Shown here piece after piece: positions 1-7,011 of a DNA stretch of 11,315 bases. Under the pieces are notes generated by a model, which searched no databases, was not told where the DNA came from, and saw only the letters and a list, made by a program, of their open reading frames with translations. The stretch's first letter is position 1. Every line of letters starts with the position of its first letter. Both the position numbers and the translations under genes were made by a program. The DNA comes from Candidatus Woesearchaeota archaeon (GTDB taxonomy: Archaea > Nanobdellota > Nanobdellia > Woesearchaeales > GW2011-AR4): NCBI GenBank assembly GCA_016211245.1, contig JACQSQ010000066.1, forward strand, positions 1 through 11,315, given 5' to 3'.

Positions 1-653
1 ACGAGCCAAAGAAATTAGCACAAGCATTGGCAGAAATCAAATTGTTTGACTATGTTGTTTTAACATCGGTAAACAGGGATGATTTGGAGGATGGAGGCGC
101 AGCTCATTTTGCAGAATGCATCAAAGAAGTAAAAAAAGCCTACCCTGAAATTATTGTTGAAGTTTTAATTCCAGATTTTAAGGGAAATATTGAAGCATTA
201 AAAAAGATAGTTGATGCAAAGCCTGAAGTTATTGTGCACAATATAGAGACTGTTGAAAGATTGCAGAGGTATGCAAGGGATGTTAGGGCTAATTACGAGC
301 AGTCATTAAGTGTTTTGGAAAATGTTAAAAAATTAGACTCAAATATATATACAAAATCTTCTATAATGCTTGGCTTAGGCGAAGAAGATGAAGAAATTTT
401 GCAGGCAATGAAGGACTTAAGAAATATTAAATGTGGTATTCTTACAATCGGGCAATACTTAAGGCCAAGCGACTTGCACATTGCAGTAACAAGTTACATT
501 CCTCCAGAAAAATTTGAATATTATAAGCAGAAAGCGCTTGAGCTTGGCTTTCTTTACTGCGCTTCCGGGCCGTTTGTGAGGAGCTCTTACAGGGCAGGGG
601 AAATGTTTTTAAGGAATGTTATTAAGAACAAAACTGAGAAGATTATTATTTAA
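1..653 (+). CDS. lipA: Lipoyl synthase (radical SAM), C-terminal part, 5' truncated by window edge
   Basis: LipA inserts two sulfur atoms into octanoyl groups on lipoyl domains, here presumably those of the E2 protein encoded downstream. The frame is open from base 3, so the start and the N-terminal cysteine motifs (auxiliary cluster CxxxxCxxxxxC and radical SAM CxxxCxxC) lie outside the window. What remains is typical of LipA: YVVLTSVNRDDLEDGGAAHF early, VHNIETVERLQ, a central MLGLGEEDEEI, GQYLRPS, and a C-terminal CASGPFVRSSYRAGE. The Ser in the RSSY motif is known to ligate the auxiliary cluster in characterised LipA proteins. The stop codon overlaps the end of the convergent gene at 646-1278 by 8 bp. 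Co-location with PDH genes and lplA supports a role in lipoylating that complex. Confidence 0.93.
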   Translation, partial: EPKKLAQALAEIKLFDYVVLTSVNRDDLEDGGAAHFAECIKEVKKAYPEIIVEVLIPDFKGNIEALKKIVDAKPEVIVHNIETVERLQRYARDVRANYEQSLSVLENVKKLDSNIYTKSSIMLGLGEEDEEILQAMKDLRNIKCGILTIGQYLRPSDLHIAVTSYIPPEKFEYYKQKALELGFLYCASGPFVRSSYRAGEMFLRNVIKNKTEKIII

Positions 654-1278
654 CTTTTTCCGTTAAGATTTCCAAAAATCTCTTAAAGTATTCGTCAAAT
701 CCTTGTTGCGTTTTTATTCTTTCTTCTGGATTCATTGTGTCTAGTCTTTGATTTTTCTTTACTAGCCATGAGGCTATACTAGCACCTGAATATGACCTTC
801 CTTCCTTTCCATACTCATAAACTCGACCATGTCTTAAAAAATATCCATCTATTAGACAAGTGCTTGAAAGTTCTTTTGTTAAGGGGTTATTATCTGGATT
901 TCCAGTAAATCCATAGTCACGAACTTCAAAAAGAGCTAGTCCATTATTTGAGGTAAAAGCAGAATACCATAATTTTTCTTCAATAACATGTATTGTTTTG
1001 TGTCCACCATCATAAATACGAATAATTATCTCAAGCTTGCCAGGCTCTCCATATCGACCTGGCTTATACTTGCTTTCTCTAATTTCTGGATGAGATTTTC
1101 CATAAACATCTGCCCATTCAAGAAACTGATTCACCAAACCTTGATTTTGCTGAGGTGCTAGAGGAGTAGTTGTAACACTAACTGGCTTCGCATAAGCGGC
1201 ATCTGAAACAAGAACAGTAAGCCCTCCCAAAGCCACACTCCCTGCTAATATTACAGAACCAAAATTTTTTGTCTGCAT
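646..1278 (-). CDS. Secreted protein of unknown function, 210 aa
   Basis: I do not recognise this protein. It begins with a signal-peptide-like segment (hydrophobic residues about 8-24) ending in an A-Y-A motif, so cleavage after Ala30 is likely. The Thr/Pro/Gln-rich stretch that follows looks like a linker. The remainder (about residues 45-210) is a mixed polar domain with many Tyr, Gly and Lys and a single Cys. An exported role at the cell surface is inferred. The ATG at 1278 lies about 27 bp from the centre of a strong TATA box on the same strand and has no SD sequence, which suggests a leaderless message. The gene converges on lipA with an 8-bp overlap and is divergent from the E1-alpha gene, so it is not part of the PDH operon. 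Confidence 0.75.
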   Translation of the reverse strand: MQTKNFGSVILAGSVALGGLTVLVSDAAYAKPVSVTTTPLAPQQNQGLVNQFLEWADVYGKSHPEIRESKYKPGRYGEPGKLEIIIRIYDGGHKTIHVIEEKLWYSAFTSNNGLALFEVRDYGFTGNPDNNPLTKELSSTCLIDGYFLRHGRVYEYGKEGRSYSGASIASWLVKKNQRLDTMNPEERIKTQQGFDEYFKRFLEILTEKVK

Positions 1279-1300
1279 TACTTCTAAATAATATTAATTC

Positions 1301-1310
1301 TTATATAAAG
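1301..1310 (-). promoter_or_regulatory. TATA box for the secreted protein gene (646-1278)
   Basis: On the - strand this reads CTTTATATAA, a near-ideal archaeal TATA element. It is centred about 27 bp upstream of the ATG at 1278, so transcription would start at or very near the start codon. This is inferred from spacing and composition. Confidence 0.6.
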
Positions 1311-1388
1311 TTTGTTGTTTTCTATACCCTATACATAAAGAATTAAACATAAAATAATTGTGAAGATTTTATTTACAACTTCAATAAA

Positions 1389-1398
1389 CTTTATAAAT
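1389..1398 (+). promoter_or_regulatory. TATA box for the PDH operon
   Basis: CTTTATAAAT is centred about 35 bp upstream of the E1-alpha ATG at 1429. A start site 25 bp downstream would give a leader of roughly 10 nt. That leader would just contain the purine-rich AGAGGT at 1419-1424, a plausible SD sequence 4 nt before the ATG. Confidence 0.6.
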
Positions 1399-1428
1399 AT
1401 CCCAAAAATCTAGCTTTTAGAGGTAAAT

Positions 1429-2493
1429 ATGCCAAAAAAGGTTCTTAGGGATTTTAAGGTTGAATATCTTCAAATATTAGATGAGAATGGCAATTGCGAT
1501 GATGCATTGATGCCGAAGCTCTCCAATGAAGAGATAAAAAAAATGTATGAAATGCTCGTTCTTGTGAGAGTCTTTGACCAGAAAGCTTTCAACATGCAGA
1601 GGCAGGGAAGGCTAGGCACTTACATACAATTCAAAGGCCAAGAAGCATGCCAAATTGGTTCTGCTGCTGTCCTTGAAGATGACGACTGGATATTTCCAAT
1701 GTACAGGAATTCAGGGCTGCTTATAGCGAGAAAGCATCCAATTGTTCAAGTGCTTCAATACTGGAATGGCGATGAAAGAGGAATGAGGGCTCCGGACAAT
1801 GTCAACAATTTTCCAATAGCAATTTCAGTTGGAACTCATGTTATTCATGCTGTTGGAGCTGCATGGGCTGCCAAGCTGCAGGGCAAGAAGCAGGTTGCTG
1901 TGACATATTTTGGCGAAGGAGCCACTTCAAAAGGAGATTTTCATGAGGCTATGAATTTTGCCGGCGTGTACAGCGCGCCTTGCGTATTTTTCTGCGAGAA
2001 CAACCAGTTTGCAATCTCTGTTCCAAGGGCAAAGCAAACTCATGCAGAAACAATAGCGCAGAAAGCAATTGCGTATGGTATTGAAGGAATACAAGTTGAT
2101 GGCATGGATATTTTCGCAGTTTACAAGGCAGCAAAAGATGCTGTTGAGAAAGCGAGAGCAGGAAAAGGGCCTACTTTGATAGAAGCTTATGCTTATAGAT
2201 TATGCGATCATTCGACATCAGATGATGCTTCAAGATACCGGTCAAAGGAGGAATTTGAGGCGTGGGTGAAAAAAGACTCATTAGAAAGGCTTGAGAAGTA
2301 CATGAGGAAGAAAAATCTGCTGGACGATGCGTATAAACAAAAAGTTTTGGAAAGCTCCCAGCAAATTATTGAAAAAGCAGTTACAGAATTTGAGAAAATT
2401 CAGCCGCCGGACCCAAAAGATATGTTCAAATATGTTTATGCAGAGATGACTCCGCAGCAAAAAGAGGAGATGGAAGAGTTAGGGATTAAATAA
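1429..2493 (+). CDS. pdhA: Pyruvate (2-oxoacid) dehydrogenase E1 component, alpha subunit
   Basis: This is the thiamine diphosphate (TPP)-dependent subunit that, with E1-beta, decarboxylates pyruvate or a related 2-oxoacid and transfers the acyl group to lipoyl-E2. At 354 aa it has the usual family length. Visible motifs are YIQFKGQEACQIGSAA (about 65-80), the TPP/Mg motif beginning GEGATSKGD at 162 and ending at ENNQFAIS (about 190-197), and the loop CDHSTSDDASRYR (about 260-272), equivalent to the phosphorylation-loop region of other E1-alpha proteins. The start follows AGAGGT with 4-nt spacing and lies behind a TATA box. It is the first gene of an interrupted E1a-E1b-E2 run. Substrate preference (pyruvate versus branched-chain 2-oxoacids) cannot be decided from sequence alone; LipA and LplA fit either. 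Confidence 0.93.
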   Translation: MPKKVLRDFKVEYLQILDENGNCDDALMPKLSNEEIKKMYEMLVLVRVFDQKAFNMQRQGRLGTYIQFKGQEACQIGSAAVLEDDDWIFPMYRNSGLLIARKHPIVQVLQYWNGDERGMRAPDNVNNFPIAISVGTHVIHAVGAAWAAKLQGKKQVAVTYFGEGATSKGDFHEAMNFAGVYSAPCVFFCENNQFAISVPRAKQTHAETIAQKAIAYGIEGIQVDGMDIFAVYKAAKDAVEKARAGKGPTLIEAYAYRLCDHSTSDDASRYRSKEEFEAWVKKDSLERLEKYMRKKNLLDDAYKQKVLESSQQIIEKAVTEFEKIQPPDPKDMFKYVYAEMTPQQKEEMEELGIK

Positions 2494-2494
2494 T
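2485..2494 (+). promoter_or_regulatory. Possible internal TATA box before the 173-aa secreted protein gene
   Basis: ATTAAATAAT overlaps the end of the E1-alpha gene and is centred about 26 bp before the ATG at 2516. This is the same spacing seen at other starts here. The composition is only moderately TATA-like, and read-through from the upstream promoter is equally possible. Confidence 0.3.
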
Positions 2495-2515
2495 TGAAGA
2501 TGCTTTGAGATTAAA

Positions 2516-3037
2516 ATGAGAATATACAACATATTACCATATGTAGCTGCATTATTGCTGGGGGTGACTAGTAGTGCACATGCTGCAGATTCTGCTAAAG
2601 TAAAAGAAGCAATAAAATACTCTCAAGGTATATGTGTTGCACTTACAGATGATTTGAAGAATTTGAGTTGTAGAAAAGAAGTTGTGGTAAGAGATGAAAA
2701 ACATCCAGAAAGTTTGCTTGAAATAACTGCTGGAACAGATTTAATTGGGGGAAAAGCAAGTCTCATTTTAAAAAGAGTACAGTATAATCCTACAACTGAA
2801 AATTATTTTATAGTGGAGTTTAGCGATGGTGATTCTAAAAAAGGAGTGGATGCTAATGGCATTTTGGAAAAAGATGGGATAGATAAAGTCTTGGTAGCTG
2901 CGTCTAAAAACAAAGATGGACCGCATCGGGTATTTGAAGTAGATTTAGGCAGCCAAAGTGCACAAGAAATACATCAAGATATGTTTGATGAAAGCATAGA
3001 TCAATTTATTAAAGCTGCAAAGGGAACAAGATGGTAG
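2516..3037 (+). CDS. Secreted protein of unknown function lying between E1-alpha and E1-beta, 173 aa
   Basis: I do not recognise this protein. A signal peptide is evident: hydrophobic residues about 7-19, then S-S-A-H-A, with cleavage likely after Ala23 or Ala24. The predicted mature domain of about 150 aa has two Cys (40 and 52) that could form a disulfide. An acidic segment around residues 103-123 (DGDSKKGVDANG, then KDGID) resembles Asp/Gly calcium-binding loops, although no canonical EF-hand is complete. The gene starts 22 bp after the E1-alpha stop and overlaps the E1-beta start by 7 bp, so it is embedded in the PDH operon. Nothing suggests a PDH function: an exported protein cannot belong to a cytoplasmic complex. 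Its more A/T-rich codon choice differs from the flanking PDH genes, and late insertion is inferred. Confidence 0.75.
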   Translation: MRIYNILPYVAALLLGVTSSAHAADSAKVKEAIKYSQGICVALTDDLKNLSCRKEVVVRDEKHPESLLEITAGTDLIGGKASLILKRVQYNPTTENYFIVEFSDGDSKKGVDANGILEKDGIDKVLVAASKNKDGPHRVFEVDLGSQSAQEIHQDMFDESIDQFIKAAKGTRW

Positions 3038-4005
3038 TCGCAAACATAGTACAAGCAGTAACCATGGGGTTAAGGCAGGAGCTTAAGAGAGACAAGAAGG
3101 TCATTGTGCTTGGAGAGGATGTTGGGCTTAACGGCGGAGTTTTCAGGGCAACTGATGGATTGCAGAAAGAATTTGGGCCAGATAGAGTGATAGATACGCC
3201 TTTGGCAGAGCTTGGCATTGTTGGAGCTTCAATTGGCTTGGCTGTTAACGGAATGAAGCCGGTTGCTGAAATCCAATTTTCTGGTTTTGTTTATGCCGGA
3301 TTTGACCAGTTGCTTAGCCATGCTGCTAGAATAAGGATGAGAAGCAGAGGCAGGTTTACTTGCCCAATGGTTTTGAGAACGCCTTATGGAACAGGGATAA
3401 GGGCTTTAGAACTGCATTGCGAATCGGGAGAAGCTTTGTTTTCGCATATCGCGGGATTGAAAATGGTGGTGCCTTCAAACCCTTATGATGCAAAGGGATT
3501 ACTGGCTGCCGCCATCAGAGACCCTGATCCTGTAATCTTTTACGAGCCCATGAGGATTTACAGGGCAATCAAGCAGGACATTCCGGAAGACGAGTATATT
3601 GTGCCATTGGGCAAGGCAAATGTAATCCATCAAGGAGATGACCTAACATTAATAGCGTGGGGTGCAATGGTCAAAACGTGCCAGGATGCAATCCAAAAAC
3701 TTCAAGGAAAATACTCTGTTGAGATTATAGACCTGAGAACAATAAACCCTTATGATGCAGAAACTGTAATTTCCTCTGTCAAAAAGACCGGAAGATGCGT
3801 CATAGCGCATGAAGCGCCAAGAACAGCCGGATTCGCTGCAGAGCTGATTGCTTCAATAAATGAAAAAGCTTTATTGAGCCTGCACGCGCCTGTTGTAAGA
3901 GTGACAGGACCTGATGTTCCTATTCCATTAGCAAAATTGGAAGGGCATTATTTGCCGGATGTTAATAGAATTATTAAAGGAATTGAGAAAGTGATGAGTT
4001 TTTAG
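3031..4005 (+). CDS. pdhB: Pyruvate (2-oxoacid) dehydrogenase E1 component, beta subunit
   Basis: This is the transketolase-like beta subunit that completes the alpha2-beta2 E1 enzyme. Its length of 324 aa is typical. Visible motifs are VIVLGEDVGLNGGVFRAT (about 24-41), DTPLAELGIVG (55-65; Glu60 is the residue expected to activate the TPP aminopyrimidine), VAEIQFSGFVYAGFDQLLSHAAR (about 78-100), and the C-terminal transketolase domain with DLRTINPYD and RVTGPDVPIP. The ATG at 3031 is 6 nt after AAAGGGA and lies inside the end of the upstream 173-aa gene (7-bp overlap), consistent with translational coupling. E1a and E1b are normally adjacent; here a secreted protein gene separates them. Confidence 0.94.
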   Translation: MVVANIVQAVTMGLRQELKRDKKVIVLGEDVGLNGGVFRATDGLQKEFGPDRVIDTPLAELGIVGASIGLAVNGMKPVAEIQFSGFVYAGFDQLLSHAARIRMRSRGRFTCPMVLRTPYGTGIRALELHCESGEALFSHIAGLKMVVPSNPYDAKGLLAAAIRDPDPVIFYEPMRIYRAIKQDIPEDEYIVPLGKANVIHQGDDLTLIAWGAMVKTCQDAIQKLQGKYSVEIIDLRTINPYDAETVISSVKKTGRCVIAHEAPRTAGFAAELIASINEKALLSLHAPVVRVTGPDVPIPLAKLEGHYLPDVNRIIKGIEKVMSF

Positions 4006-4195
4006 GACAACCCTTCCGCGAGTTGACGGCGGGAAACTTTTTCAAATAAAAAGTTTCATCAAAAAATGTGCCATTAATGGCACGGAAAAATGAATAGGCG
4101 AGGAAAATTTTAGTGGCAGACAAAATTTTCCGAGTAGTAACTATTGTAAGCGTCTGCAAAAGACGCGAACGGATTGATTTCACGGAAAAATAAAA
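4006..4195. repeat. Intergenic stretch packed with inverted repeats between E1-beta and the 108-aa gene
   Basis: This 190-bp gap holds four clear inverted repeats: 4033-4042 with 4048-4057 (10-bp stem, 5-nt loop), a perfect 16-bp palindrome GTGCCATTAATGGCAC at 4068-4083, 4102-4111 with 4122-4131 (10-bp stem, 10-nt loop), and 4150-4155 with 4161-4166 (6-bp stem, 5-nt loop). The string CACGGAAAAAT occurs twice, at 4081 and 4181. The - strand is also open for 82 codons (3974-4222), but the predicted peptide resembles no family I know and I do not call it. A structured leader, a processing or attenuation region, or a dispersed palindromic repeat element are all possible. Confidence 0.7.
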
Positions 4196-4522
4196 ATGAA
4201 CTTGATTAACAGAATTCGGCAATATGTTGGCGAGCTAAAGCAAGCTTATCAAGCGGGAGTTGAAGCGCAAGCAGCTGAAGACCTAAGATGGTCTAATGAA
4301 TTACTTCAAACAGAACATCCTGAAACTATTGCAGCTTGGACGGGTATTGATGATCCAGTTTTATACAGAGAACTTGAAAGTATTTTGAGAAGGGAGCCAT
4401 TGCCCCTACCAGAGCATAGCGGAGGAATAAAAGAATTTTTGTTTACTCTGGGTCAAATAAATGGTGATAGAATTTATAAAGTTCCATTTATAAAATATTT
4501 AAGAAAAGGAAGAGTCCATTAA
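4196..4522 (+). CDS. Hypothetical protein, 108 aa, between E1-beta and E2
   Basis: I do not recognise this protein. It has no signal peptide or membrane segment. The N-terminal half (about residues 1-45) is predicted helical, with many Glu, Gln and Ala. The middle contains TAWTGIDDPVLYRELESILRREPLPLPE, and the C-terminus is basic (KYLRKGRVH). The ATG has no convincing SD sequence; the preceding bases are A-rich. The frame is open over its whole length and lies 43 bp before the E2 gene on the same strand, so co-transcription is plausible. A role in the PDH complex is not indicated by any motif. Confidence 0.6.
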   Translation: MNLINRIRQYVGELKQAYQAGVEAQAAEDLRWSNELLQTEHPETIAAWTGIDDPVLYRELESILRREPLPLPEHSGGIKEFLFTLGQINGDRIYKVPFIKYLRKGRVH

Positions 4523-4536
4523 CAAGTTCAAAAAAA

Positions 4537-4546
4537 ATTATTAAAA
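4537..4546 (+). promoter_or_regulatory. Possible TATA box for the E2 gene
   Basis: ATTATTAAAA is centred about 25 bp before the E2 ATG at 4566, and there is no SD sequence in front of that ATG. This fits a separate leaderless transcript for E2. The match is moderate in an A/T-rich gap. Confidence 0.35.
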
Positions 4547-4565
4547 ACAAAATCCAATTAACAAA

Positions 4566-5882
4566 ATGGTCTACGAATTCAAGTTTCCGGATGTCGGGGA
4601 AGGAATCCACGAAGGGGAAATAGTAAAATGGTTTGTCAAGGAAGGGCAAAAAGTAAAAGCTGACGAGCCTCTTGGAGAGATTGAGACAGACAAGGCAATA
4701 GTTGAAATGCCGTCTCCAAAGTCTGGCAAAATCCTCAAGCTGCATGTTCCTGCCGGCGGCATAATCCACGTTGGCGAAATAATGGTTACAATCCTTGAAG
4801 AACATGAAACCGAAGAAGATGCTAAAAAGCACATGGAAGCAAAGAAAGCTGAAGCAAAAGGAGATATTCCGTACACCGGCTCTGTTGTTGGCTTTGTTGA
4901 AGAAGCAAAAGAAGTGTCTCCAATTTATGGTGCCCAACAGCAAACCAAGCCGCTGGGCGGGGCGGGGTCAGCTAGTGCAACTGTCCAAGCAACACCTGCA
5001 GTCAGGAATCTAGCAAAGCAATTGAATGTTGATTTAAATAATGTAAAAGGAAGCGGCCCAGGCGGCAGGATAACAATAGAGGATGTGCAGAAAGCAGCCG
5101 GAAGCGAGCCAAAGCAGGCTTCTGCCCCTGCTGAACCATCATCATTCAAAAAAGTGAGGAAATACGATTTCTTTGGATATGTGGACAGGGAGCCTTTGAA
5201 AGGAGTAAAAAAAGCTACCGCTGCAAAAATGGCGGAATCCATTTTCACCGCAGCCCAACTGACAAACATGCACGAAGCTGATGTCACGGATTTATGGGCT
5301 TTGAGGGAAAAGGAAAAATCCGCTTACGAAAAAGAAGGGATAAAACTTACTTTAATGCCGTACATCGTGAAAGCAGCTGCATGCGCCTTGATGAGCCATC
5401 CTTACTTGAATGCTTCTCTTGAAGGGGAAGAAATCGTTTTCAAGAAGTATTACAATATCGGCGTAGCGGTTGATTCAGAGGAAGGGCTGTTTGTTCCAGT
5501 CGTGAAAGGAGCTCAAAACAAGGATATTAAGGCTATTGCAAAAGACATCCAAAAAATGGCAAATGACGTTCAATCAAGAAAAGTCAATATGATGGACCTA
5601 AAAGGAGGCTCGTTTACAGTCAGCAATCTAGGCTCTGTCGGAGTCGAATTTTTTACGCCGATAATCAACTATCCTGAAAGCGCAATTTTGGGGGTTGGAA
5701 GAGTTATTGATAAGCCTGTTGCAAGGAATGGCAAGGTTGAGATAAGAAAGATATTGCCTTTATCAGTTACATACGACCATCGGCTTGTTGACGGCGCGCA
5801 GGCTGCGAGGTTTGGAGTGGAATTGGTAAAGAGGCTGGAGGCATTGAATTTTGATGTGCCTGAAGTTAAGGAAGGGCATTGA
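4566..5882 (+). CDS. pdhC: Dihydrolipoamide acyltransferase (E2) of the pyruvate/2-oxoacid dehydrogenase complex
   Basis: E2 is the core subunit that carries the acyl group on lipoyl-lysine and transfers it to CoA. Its 438 aa show the standard order. One lipoyl domain (about 1-80) has the lipoylation site Lys43 in EIETDKAIVEMPSPKSGKI. An Ala/Gly/Gln-rich linker follows. The peripheral subunit-binding domain (about 142-178) reads TPAVRNLAKQLNVDL, then GSGPGGRITIEDV. After a second linker comes the catalytic domain (about 205-432) with the chloramphenicol acetyltransferase-like active site DHRLVDG, His405 and Asp409. There is no SD sequence; a TATA-like element about 25 bp upstream suggests a leaderless start. 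It is a single-lipoyl-domain E2. It ends 1 bp before the convergent lplA gene. Confidence 0.95.
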   Translation: MVYEFKFPDVGEGIHEGEIVKWFVKEGQKVKADEPLGEIETDKAIVEMPSPKSGKILKLHVPAGGIIHVGEIMVTILEEHETEEDAKKHMEAKKAEAKGDIPYTGSVVGFVEEAKEVSPIYGAQQQTKPLGGAGSASATVQATPAVRNLAKQLNVDLNNVKGSGPGGRITIEDVQKAAGSEPKQASAPAEPSSFKKVRKYDFFGYVDREPLKGVKKATAAKMAESIFTAAQLTNMHEADVTDLWALREKEKSAYEKEGIKLTLMPYIVKAAACALMSHPYLNASLEGEEIVFKKYYNIGVAVDSEEGLFVPVVKGAQNKDIKAIAKDIQKMANDVQSRKVNMMDLKGGSFTVSNLGSVGVEFFTPIINYPESAILGVGRVIDKPVARNGKVEIRKILPLSVTYDHRLVDGAQAARFGVELVKRLEALNFDVPEVKEGH

Positions 5883-5883
5883 T

Positions 5884-6639
5884 TTAATTCCCGCTCAGCA
5901 CATAGCAAGCCCCTTTATTTTTCATCAAAGCATTTTTCGGCAATTTAATTGAATTGTATTTTGTTTCCGCCAATTCTTTGGCATAATTTAATTCCTCTTT
6001 TGATAATTTTTGAATTTTAATGTTTTTATCTTTAATGAAATTATCTTTTAATGCTTCATAAGCTTTTTTCTGGCTTATATTTTTAAATTGAGTTATCGAA
6101 GCAATATTTTCTTTTGCTGTTTTTTTACCAATATTCAATATTTCCGGCATCAAGTCAATATCAACATCATAAACCAAGGTGCCGTGCTGGAGATAAATCC
6201 CGTTGTCGAATAATTTAGCCGCATTCCCTGATATTTTTTTGCCGCCCGCCATTATATCATTTTTATTTTCCAGCTCAGACTTTATTCCCAAGTCTCTTAA
6301 GGCACCAATAACCCAAGAGCATATTACCGAGTAGGCATTTTTTATGCTGTTGCCAAAAATCTTTATCGGAACAATCACGCTGTAAGTAAAGTCCCTTTTG
6401 TCGTGAAAGACTGCCCTTCCGCCTGTAATTCTCCTTACAACATTGCTTTTTTTGCACAAATTTAAGTTTATTTCGTCCTGATTTTGGTTTGAGCCAATGG
6501 AAACAGAATTATTTTTCCATTTGTAAAAGCGGATTGTTGGCAATGAATTGTTATGCTCAACGCTATTGCAAATAGCTTCGTCAATGGCCATGTTCATTGC
6601 TGCATCGTAAGTGTCCTCTCCTATAAAGCGCCATTGCAT
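5884..6639 (-). CDS. lplA: Lipoate-protein ligase A family (single-domain, archaeal type)
   Basis: This enzyme activates lipoate with ATP and attaches it to lipoyl domains such as E2 Lys43. In the 251-aa protein, RRITGGRAVFHD (69-80) is the lipoyl-AMP binding loop and GKKISGNA (133-140) carries the essential Lys. ENKNDI before it matches ligases rather than LipM octanoyltransferases, because the catalytic Cys of LipM is absent there. The C-terminal accessory domain of E. coli LplA is missing. Thermoplasma splits that domain off as LplB, so a separate LplB may exist elsewhere. I chose ATG 6639 because it begins MQWRFIGEDTYDAAMNMAIDEA, as family members do. The longer frame needs a TTG at 6678 and would place a TATA-like element (about 6660-6670) inside the coding region. 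The gene converges on E2. Confidence 0.88.
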   Translation of the reverse strand: MQWRFIGEDTYDAAMNMAIDEAICNSVEHNNSLPTIRFYKWKNNSVSIGSNQNQDEINLNLCKKSNVVRRITGGRAVFHDKRDFTYSVIVPIKIFGNSIKNAYSVICSWVIGALRDLGIKSELENKNDIMAGGKKISGNAAKLFDNGIYLQHGTLVYDVDIDLMPEILNIGKKTAKENIASITQFKNISQKKAYEALKDNFIKDKNIKIQKLSKEELNYAKELAETKYNSIKLPKNALMKNKGACYVLSGN

Positions 6640-6659
6640 AGCTACAAGAATAAATATCC

Positions 6660-6670
6660 AATTTAAAAAA
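6660..6670 (-). promoter_or_regulatory. TATA-like element for lplA
   Basis: The - strand reads TTTTTTAAATT, centred about 26 bp upstream of the ATG at 6639, with no SD sequence in between. This supports a leaderless lplA transcript. A second element (GTATTTAAAC, 6703-6712) lies further upstream and could give a longer leader. Confidence 0.4.
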
Positions 6671-6772
6671 CATTCCAAAATAGATACACCAGAATATTAA
6701 GGGTTTAAATACGTTGCTAAAATAAAAAAATAAAATTAAAAGAATTTGAAACCTAATCCTCGTCTGCTTGAC

Positions 6773-6919
6773 TTAGAATGGCCTTCTGTTTTGTCTTTCC
6801 ACCTTGAAACATTCTTGGCAGTAAACCGCCCTGCCTTCTGTAGGCTTGAAAGGCACTGTAGCCTTCTTGCCGCACTTGGAACAGGTTATCTCATGCGATT
6901 CTGGACTTCCGTATCTCAT
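6773..6919 (-). CDS. Small CxxC-x17-CxxC zinc-ribbon protein, 48 aa
   Basis: The frame translates to 48 aa with two Cys pairs. CSKC at 13-16 and CQEC at 34-37 are separated by exactly 17 residues (GKKATVPFKPTEGRAVY), followed by FKVERQNRRPF. This is the pattern of the CxxC-x17-CxxC family (TIGR04272-type) common in small DPANN and CPR genomes, where such ribbons occur alone or on helicases. One zinc ion bound by four Cys and nucleic-acid contact through the basic tail are inferred; the function is not established. The start is decided by a strong SD, AGAAGGAG, 8 nt before the ATG. A TATA-like CCTTATAAAT at 6981-6990 would give a leader of about 40 nt. An 80-codon frame on the opposite strand here is a shadow. 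Confidence 0.85.
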   Translation of the reverse strand: MRYGSPESHEITCSKCGKKATVPFKPTEGRAVYCQECFKVERQNRRPF

Positions 6920-6980
6920 TATTTCCACTCCTTCTTATTAGTTACACGAAATTTACTAGAAATAGCAATTCCGATGTACC

Positions 6981-6990
6981 ATTTATAAGG
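6981..6990 (-). promoter_or_regulatory. TATA-like element for the zinc-ribbon gene
   Basis: The - strand reads CCTTATAAAT about 65 bp upstream of the ATG at 6919. Transcription starting near 6959 would include the strong SD AGAAGGAG at 6928-6935. Read-through from the hydrolase gene upstream is the alternative. Confidence 0.35.
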
Positions 6991-7011
6991 AAGGCGAATT
7001 AGTATATAAAT

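Noticed and set aside
1360..1390. Weak GAAG/CTTC inverted repeat upstream of E1-alpha as an operator
   Set aside because: The arms are only 4-5 bp with a long spacer, which is expected by chance in this sequence.
4033..4057. Hairpin after E1-beta as an intrinsic terminator
   Set aside because: No T-run follows the stem on the + strand, and archaeal termination mostly depends on T-rich tracts rather than hairpins.
3974..4222. 82-codon frame on the - strand across the hairpin-rich gap
   Set aside because: It overlaps the 3' end of the E1-beta gene and the start of the 108-aa gene, has no SD sequence or recognisable domain, and its openness may follow from the repeated symmetric sequence. I mention it only because it could be part of a dispersed repeat.
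4488..5287. Several - strand frames opposite the E2 gene
   Set aside because: They are shadows of E2, which has unmistakable lipoyl, binding and catalytic motifs.
5884..6678. Longer lplA beginning at the TTG at 6678
   Set aside because: It adds a hydrophobic 13-residue extension not typical of the family and would include a TATA-like element; the ATG at 6639 starts exactly where homologues do.
6746..6988. 80-codon frame on the + strand
   Set aside because: It is antisense to the zinc-ribbon gene, which has a clear family motif and a strong SD sequence; the + strand peptide looks random.
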